Shown in pieces: positions 10,077 to 14,676 of a stretch of 14,676 bases of DNA. The translations under genes and the position numbers were made by a program. The notes beneath the pieces were generated by a model. That model ran no database searches. It was not told the DNA's origin and was given only the letters and a program-made list of their open reading frames with translations. The number at the start of each line of letters is the position of its first letter. The stretch's first letter is position 1. The stretch comes from Sulfuritalea sp. (GTDB taxonomy: Bacteria > Pseudomonadota > Gammaproteobacteria > Burkholderiales > Rhodocyclaceae), in the NCBI GenBank assembly GCA_016712985.1, contig JADJQA010000055.1, forward strand, positions 1 to 14,676, given 5' to 3'.

Positions 10077-10178
10077 ACATAACCGCGCATTACCCAAAGC
10101 AGGCCAGTCGCTGCGCAGGGCTTCGCTTGGTGGCCTGCCGCTGCGCGCCCTGCGGGTTCGGGTAATGGTCGGTTATGT
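10077..10178. repeat. 102-bp imperfect palindrome with competing inner stems
   Basis: Outer arms ACATAACCgcgcATTACCC (10077-10095) and GGGTAATggtcGGTTATGT (10160-10178) pair at 17 of 19 positions, leaving an unpaired spacer between two paired boxes in each arm. Inside, GCAGGCCA (10099-10106) can pair with TGGCCTGC (10131-10138), and CGCAGGGC (10114-10121) with GCCCTGCG (10147-10154). These two inner pairings cross, so they are alternatives or form a pseudoknot. The two-box arms with an unpaired spacer and the ends ACATAAC / GTTATGT resemble an integron attC site, but the ends deviate from the RYYYAAC / GTTRRRY consensus at one position each and no extrahelical base is evident. A structured RNA is an equal alternative. 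Confidence 0.6.
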
Positions 10179-10268
10179 CTTGCGCCCCAGCCCGGACAAA
10201 AGCTATGTCGGCGTCGCTATCGCGGCGTTGGTTATTCAGGCGCTGCGCGTGGGTGGTGTGGGTCGCTT

Positions 10269-10286
10269 CCGCGCCAAAGGGCGCGG
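10269..10286. repeat. Perfect 7-bp GC hairpin
   Basis: CCGCGCC (10269-10275), loop AAAG, GGCGCGG (10280-10286). No T-run follows. A second hairpin lies directly after it, built on CCGGC-GTT-GCCGG within about 10289-10318. Confidence 0.4.
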
Positions 10287-10321
10287 GCACTGGCCGGCGT
10301 TGCCGGTGGTCAGTCCGTGGT

Positions 10322-10341
10322 GAAAGTCGGCGCTAGCGATA
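10322..10341 (+). repeat. Direct repeat flanking the NYN gene, left copy
   Basis: GAAAGTCGGCGCTAGCGATA matches 11127-11146 at 19 of 20 positions. The two copies are 805 bp apart and bracket the promoter and whole coding region of the NYN gene. Confidence 0.55.
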
Positions 10342-10387
10342 GGGCGAAAGACAACGAGCTGAACCCGGCGCAAATCAAAAATCAAAA

Positions 10388-10416
10388 TTGACGGATAGGC
10401 GACATTGCGTCATAAT
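10388..10416 (+). promoter_or_regulatory. Sigma70-type promoter of the NYN gene
   Basis: TTGACG (10388-10393) and CATAAT (10411-10416) are separated by exactly 17 bp, each one mismatch from consensus. They follow an A/T-rich stretch (AAATCAAAAATCAAAATTG). Transcription would start near 10423, leaving a leader of about 68 nt before ATG 10491. Confidence 0.65.
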
Positions 10417-10430
10417 CTTCGTACTACTTC

Positions 10431-10484
10431 CCTCACGGCTTCGCCCGTGGGGTGCAGAGCCTCCGCAAGGGGGCTTTGCTTTTT
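10431..10484 (+). terminator. Tandem leader hairpins ending in a terminator-like stem and T-run
   Basis: Hairpin 1: CCTCACGG (10431-10438) with CCGTGGGG (10445-10452), one wobble pair. Hairpin 2: GCAGAGCCTCC (10454-10464), GCAA tetraloop, GGGGGCTTTGC (10469-10479), 11 bp with two wobble pairs, followed by TTTTTC. This is the form of an intrinsic terminator, placed between the promoter and the start codon of the NYN gene, so it may act as an attenuator. The alternative is that it terminates transcription from upstream and the gene is driven from elsewhere. Confidence 0.6.
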
Positions 10485-10490
10485 CTGGGG

Positions 10491-11121
10491 ATGACATTGA
10501 GAACCATCGTCTATGTGGACGGCTTCAATCTCTACTACGGCAGCTTGAAGGGAACCCCATTCAAGTGGCTGGATTTGGCGGAATACTTCCGCAAGACTCT
10601 CCCCAAAGAATGCACTCTGGTCAAGGTCAAGTACTTCACGGCCAAGGTTTCGCCGCTGCCCAATGATCCCGATGCACCCAAGCGGCAGGATGTTTATCTG
10701 AGGGCGCTACGCGCACACTCTGGCGCAGCGATGGAAATCATCGAGGGCCACTTTCTCATCAAGAACAAGCGCGCACCGCTCAAGGCCGACCCGTCGCGCA
10801 TCGTGGAGATTATTCAGGCCGAGGAAAAGGGTTCGGATGTCAACCTGGCTGTCGAGTTGGTGAATGATGCGTGGCTGAACGCTTTTGATTGCGCGGCGGT
10901 AGTCTCGAATGACGGCGACCTTGCCCGAGCCTTGAAGATTGCAAAGCAGCACCAGAAAAAGCGCGTCATTCTCTACACGCCGGAGCGCCACCAGAAAGCC
11001 GCTGGCCGTGCTGCGAAGCTGGAGCCATCGGCAGATTGATATTCGTCCGGCCGACCTTGCCGCATCCCAATTGCCAGACCCGATTGCAGGAACGGCTATA
11101 ACCAAGCCTGCCAAGTGGTAG
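10491..11121 (+). CDS. NYN domain protein (PIN-like RNase, LabA/DUF88 type)
   Basis: Members of this family are predicted metal-dependent RNases of the PIN-like fold; no substrate is known for this one. The N-terminus TIVYVDGFNLYYG carries the first acidic residue of the active site (Asp at residue 10) and its conserved Asn. EEKGSDVNLAVEL and SNDGDLARAL carry the later conserved Asp residues. ATG 10491 is preferred because the domain begins at once; an in-frame GTG at 10452 would add 13 residues encoded by the leader hairpin. The ribosome site is weak (GGGG directly before ATG). The frame shifts near 10985-10995: the unshifted frame stops at 11039, whereas the other frame continues as RQIDIRPADLAASQLP and ends ITKPAKW with TAG 11119-11121, the ending usual for these proteins. 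Conceptual length is about 210 residues. It stands alone between matching direct repeats. Confidence 0.85.
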
Positions 11122-11126
11122 GCGGC

Positions 11127-11146
11127 GAAAGTCGGCGCTGGCGATA
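11127..11146 (+). repeat. Direct repeat flanking the NYN gene, right copy
   Basis: GAAAGTCGGCGCTGGCGATA, 19 of 20 identical to 10322-10341, beginning 5 bp after the NYN stop codon. Confidence 0.55.
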
Positions 11147-11225
11147 TGGCACTCGCGACAGTCGAATCTAATTTCGGTAGAATTTGCTCAAGTAGATCGA
11201 CTCAACCGGCCAAGGCAGTCTGAAA

Positions 11226-11247
11226 CGGGTAATAAAGCGGGTAACAA
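11226..11247 (+). repeat. Tandem CGGGTAAYAA repeats, possible integrase arm sites
   Basis: CGGGTAATAA (11226-11235) and CGGGTAACAA (11238-11247), 9 of 10 identical with a 12-bp period, lie about 50 bp before the tRNA-like 3' end. Short direct repeats of this sort beside an attachment core are what tyrosine-integrase arm-binding sites look like; no integrase is present in the window to confirm it. Confidence 0.4.
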
Positions 11248-11295
11248 TCAACCTGCATTGGCTATCAGCATAGTACTGGTGAGGGTTGGCGAGGA

Positions 11296-11320
11296 CAGTT
11301 CGATTCCGGCCAACGCACCA
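11296..11320 (+). other. tRNA 3'-end remnant, candidate attR of a genomic island
   Basis: AGTTCGATTCCGGCCAACGC followed by ACCA looks like the T-loop (GTTCGATTC), the 3' half of the T-stem and acceptor stem, and the CCA end of a tRNA. It is one base short of the standard spacing, which a lost C would explain given the error rate here. Upstream sequence does not fold into the rest of a tRNA, although GCATTGG at 11255 pairs with CCAACGC at 6 of 7 positions. A terminator-like hairpin follows at once, as after many tRNA genes. A tRNA 3' fragment with the original downstream DNA behind it is the usual distal end of an island integrated in a tRNA gene. Confidence 0.45.
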
Positions 11321-11326
11321 TCTCTG

Positions 11327-11365
11327 GGCCTGCCTCCTTCATGGTCGGCAGGCCTTGTGTCTTTT
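11327..11365 (+). terminator. Terminator-like hairpin after the tRNA remnant
   Basis: GGCCTGCC (11327-11334) and GGCAGGCC (11347-11354) form a perfect 8-bp stem with a 12-nt loop, followed by the T-rich TTGTGTCTTTT. It fits termination of the former tRNA or of the NYN transcript. The loop is long and the T-run interrupted, so strength is uncertain. Confidence 0.5.
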
Positions 11366-11415
11366 GGGCCCGGCGAAAAGTCGCGAGGTCGTATCAATAC
11401 TGGTTGGGAGTGCTC

Positions 11416-12181
<766 letters not shown>

Positions 12182-12200
12182 CGGAGCCGCCTGGCTCGGT

Positions 12201-12223
12201 GATCCCAGGGCAAGCAGGGGATC
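12201..12223. repeat. REP-like small inverted repeat, copy 1
   Basis: GATCCC (12201-12206) and GGGATC (12218-12223) flank an 11-nt loop, with ATCCAG at the end. It resembles the common proteobacterial intergenic palindromes of the form ATCCC...GGGATCCAG. It lies between the SDR gene and ccoI. Confidence 0.4.
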
Positions 12224-12277
12224 CAGACCGCATGACTGAATTCCGGCTTTGGTCACCTCGCGTCAGGGTGGATGCCG

Positions 12278-12296
12278 TCCCTGCGGGAATCCAGGG
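12278..12296. repeat. REP-like small inverted repeat, copy 2
   Basis: TCCC-TGC-GGGA at 12278-12288 followed by ATCCAGG, a second and shorter member of the same type as 12201-12223, 29 bp before the ccoI start. Confidence 0.35.
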
Positions 12297-12324
12297 CACG
12301 CAGAGCCGAGAAAATCCACAACCC

Positions 12325-14471
12325 ATGCCCCAGGCCGACCAATCCCGGTTATCACTGCGGCCTGCCACTTCCGGATGCGGCCGACGGGCTCGGAAGTTTG
12401 CCGTCGAGATTGATGGCCAGCGGCGCGCGATGTGCTGCGCGGGCTGTCAGGCGGTGGCGCAGGCCATCGTCGGCAACGGCTTGGGTGACTATTACCGACA
12501 CCGCGATGCCTTCCCGGAAAGCCCGCGCGAGGCCTTGCCGCAGGTCCTGGCCGACCTTGCCCTGTTCGACCTGCCCGATGTACAGAAAAATTTCGTGCGC
12601 CGGGCGCGGGTGCCGCCGGCGAGCGCGAACAGGAAGCGGCGCTGATCCTCGAAGGGCATCACCTGCGCCGCCTGTGTCTGGCCCAACGAATCCCATGTGC
12701 GCCGCCAGCCAGGGCCCTGACCGCGGTCGACATCAACTATGCGACGCGCCGGGCGCGGGTGCGCTGGGACGAGTCGCGGATCAGGCTCTCCGATATCCTG
12801 GGCGCGATCGCCGCCATCGGCTACCGCGCCTATCCCTACGACGCTGCGAAGAACGAGGAGATCTCGCGCAAGGAGCAAGAAGCTCTGGCACGGCTGCTCC
12901 CTGCCTTGCGCAAAGATGCCGAATTTCCCGGGCCTGACCGCATGCACCGGGCAGCGCGTGGGTTGCCGACCTGCACCCCGGCGACTACGTTCTGGTACGT
13001 GCCGGCGATATCGTGCCGGCTGACGGCTGGTCGTCGAAGGCGTGAGCTGCGCCGACGAGCGCTGCTCACCGGCGAGAGCAGGCCGGTACCGAAATCGCCG
13101 GGCGAACCCGGTGACCGGCGGCACGATCAACGCCGAGAGCCCGCTGGTCGTGCAGGTGGAGCAGGCGTCGGCGCGGGGACGCGACTTTCCGCCATTATCA
13201 GCCTGATGGAGCGGGCGGCCGCCGAGAAGCCGCGCATCGTCGAACTGGCTGACCGCATTGCCGGGCGCCTCATATTGCGCGACGCTGCTCGCCGTCGCCG
13301 CCGCAGTTGCCTCGTGGTGGATTTCATCGCAGCCCGTCCAACGCCTTGGATCACCGTATCGGTCCCTGGTCGTGACCTGCCCGTGCGCTCTCGCTGGCGA
13401 CGCCGATCGCGCCCCTGACGGTGGCGGCCGGCGCACTGGCGGATGGCCTGTTGGTGACGCGCGGCACGCGATCGAGCGCTGGCCCGGGCCGACTCATTTC
13501 CGTTTCGACAAGACGGGACGCTGACCATGGGACGCATGGTCCTGGTCAAAACCATCCCCGTGCGTAGTGATGCCGCGCACTATCTGGCGCTGGCGGCGGC
13601 ACTGGAGCGCGGCTCCAGGTACACCCGATCGCGCGGGCGCTGTACCGGCGGTGCCGGTGCGGGAGACCGCAGCGGCAATCGAGGTCGCCGGGTGCGGGCC
13701 ACCACGGGAGCAGGCGTCGAGGTGCGATCGAGGACGCATCTGGCGGCTCGGTCGTCGGGATTCGTCGGCGCCTTGCACGCAATGTCGGTACCTTTAAGCG
13801 TTCAGGCCATCGCCGGCGTTGATGGAGCACCTGCGCTACAGGGCAGTCAGAAACGACCCGCTCCTCGCTGCAGCGGATGGTGACACGGTGATCGCTGGGC
13901 AACGCCGAGGGCTGGCAGGCATTCTTCCGCCTCAGCGACGGCCTGCGCCCGGCATCGGCGGCAATGGCGGCAGAAGCTCTCAAGCGGCGGGGGTCAAACT
14001 GTCGATTTTCAGCGGTGACGCAGCGGCGGCGCTCGCGCGAGTGGGGTGGCGCTGGCATTCCCGACGCGCGCGGCGGGCTCTCGCCGGAGGATAAGCATGC
14101 CGCACTCAAGGCCCTGCAGGAGGAGGAGCCGGCGAGACCGTAGCCATGGTCGGTGATGGCGTCAACAAATGCCCAGTGCTGGCGGCGCAAGCGCGGGTGT
14201 CTGATCGCCATGGGCGGCGGCGCCACGTCTGGCAGGGACAACGCCGATGTGGTGCTGCTTGGCAATGACTTGCAGGCGTTGCCACAAGGATTGGCGCTGG
14301 CGCGGCATACCCTGCGCATCGTGAAGCAAAACCTGGTGTGGGCGTTCGCCTACAATTTCCTGGCGATCCCTCTGGCCATGGCCGGATGGGTGACGCCCTG
14401 GATGGCCGGCATCGGAATGTCTGCCGGTTCTTCGCACTGGTGGTTCTGTGCCTTGCGGCTGCGCGAGGTGA
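12325..14471 (+). pseudogene. ccoI: Copper-translocating P1B-type ATPase CcoI (FixI), frameshifted with internal deletion
   Basis: CcoI exports copper across the inner membrane for assembly of cbb3 cytochrome oxidase. The N-terminal domain has YHCGLPLP, then CCAGC (12433-12447), AQAIVGNGLGDYY, and a heavy-metal site GITCAACVW (CxxC at 12664-12675). Further along: TGES of the actuator domain (13068-13079), the metal-channel motif CPCAL (13378-13392), DKTGTLT with the phosphorylated Asp (13507-13526, one base missing), an HPIARA-like motif near 13625, and GDGVN (14152-14166). GDGVN is followed by KCP instead of the expected DAP. At least ten frame changes are needed. The first Cys of the opening CYHC motif is lost to a local change near 12345. 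Near 12880 the sequence jumps from the end of the metal-binding domain (SRKEQE) directly to the actuator domain, so the first four transmembrane helices are missing. The span is about 715 codons against roughly 800 in the family. ATG 12325 is chosen because it leads straight into the motif. The end is approximate, next to ccoS. Confidence 0.85.
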
Positions 14472-14472
14472 G

Positions 14473-14675
14473 ATGGATATCCTGTATCTCCTGGTTCACT
14501 TTGCTGCTATTCGTCTTCGTCATCGCCACGCCGTGTTCTGGTGGTCATTGAAAAGCGGGCAGTACGAAGATCTCGAGGTCGGCCATCGCATCCTGATGGA
14601 CGACGACCGCGCGAGGACGTGCCGAAAGAATGCAGCACTGTTGACGCAGATCAAAGCCGGGCGGGTGACAAATAG
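14473..14675 (+). CDS. ccoS: cbb3 oxidase maturation protein CcoS, frameshifted
   Basis: CcoS is a small single-helix membrane protein needed for cofactor insertion into cbb3 cytochrome oxidase, normally encoded next to ccoI. The start ATG 14473 has GAGG at 14465-14468. It begins MDILYLLV, followed by a hydrophobic helix (read as LLLFVFVIAT in a shifted frame), then the family signature FWWSLKSGQYEDLE and RILMDDD. The frame must change near 14495, near 14535 and near 14612; the last change gives REDVPKECSTVDADQSRAGD and a stop TAG at 14673-14675, one base before the end of the window. Conceptual length is about 67 residues, as expected. It directly follows ccoI, which supports both calls. Confidence 0.75.
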   Translation, partial: MDILYLLVHFAAIRLRHRHAVFWWSLKSGQYEDLEVGHRILMDDDRARTCRKNAALLTQIKAGRVTN

Positions 14676-14676
14676 G

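Larger units (their letters stand above)
9336..10387. other. Gene-poor, hairpin-rich intergenic region
   Basis: About 1 kb with no frame on either strand that I can support. It contains several strong GC inverted repeats listed separately (9384-9429, 10077-10178, 10269-10286) and recurring short words: CACGGCTTTGT at about 9485 and 9638, GCGGCTTGC at 9384 and 9576, AACCGCGC near 9478, 9609 and 10082. It could hold a structured RNA, cassette or att-type recombination sites, or a decayed gene. Nothing here allows a choice between these. Confidence 0.5.

Noticed and set aside
9336..10320. CRISPR array
   Set aside because: The repeated words are short, irregularly spaced and in mixed orientation; there is no regular repeat-spacer unit and no cas gene in the window.
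10077..11146. Integron gene cassette array
   Set aside because: There is one attC-like palindrome but no intI, no second matching site and an imperfect core consensus; kept as a hypothesis in the findings only.
11255..11320. A complete tRNA gene
   Set aside because: The 3' end looks right and GCATTGG pairs partly with CCAACGC, but only 66 nt are available and no D-arm or anticodon arm can be formed, so only a 3' remnant is claimed.
12492..13436. 314-codon minus-strand open frame
   Set aside because: Antisense shadow of ccoI in very GC-rich DNA; no domain recognised.

Overview
The window reads as a high-GC proteobacterial contig, most likely betaproteobacterial. The best clue is the pair at the right end: a CcoI-type copper P-ATPase followed by CcoS, both needed to mature cbb3 cytochrome oxidase. 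Placement near Rhodocyclales is an inference from general resemblance, not something a motif proves. Almost every long gene is broken by single-base frameshifts that restore the frame further on. The shifts are dense at both ends (IS, ccoI/ccoS) and sparse in the middle (the kinase reads cleanly for about 1.5 kb), and a block at 8878-9335 is nearly pure G/C homopolymers. This pattern points mainly to sequencing or assembly error, so I give whole conceptual genes rather than fragments.

Layout. 1-2010: an IS1634-like insertion sequence with a decayed transposase frame; the window starts exactly on its inverted repeat. 2018-6566: a two-gene type III restriction-modification operon, mod then res, overlapping by ATGA. 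6742-8845: a small unrecognised protein, then a Ser/Thr protein kinase with TPR-like repeats and a C-terminal FHA domain. 8846-10387: no supportable gene; first the corrupted G/C block, then about 1 kb of hairpin-rich DNA including a 102-bp imperfect palindrome. 10388-11121: a NYN-domain (PIN-like RNase, LabA/DUF88 type) gene with a good sigma70 promoter, a terminator-like hairpin in its leader, and near-identical 20-bp direct repeats on each side. 11226-11365: a probable island boundary, made of tandem CGGGTAAYAA repeats, a piece resembling a tRNA 3' end finishing in CCA, and a terminator-like hairpin. 11416-14675: chromosomal-type genes, namely an SDR dehydrogenase of the type II 3-hydroxyacyl-CoA dehydrogenase kind, then ccoI and ccoS.

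Interpretation. Everything left of about 11320 looks like accessory DNA (IS, restriction-modification, signalling kinase, NYN nuclease), as in a defence or genomic island inserted at a tRNA 3' end. The genes to the right look like core metabolism. Whether the kinase and its 98-residue partner take part in defence with the type III system is a hypothesis based only on proximity.
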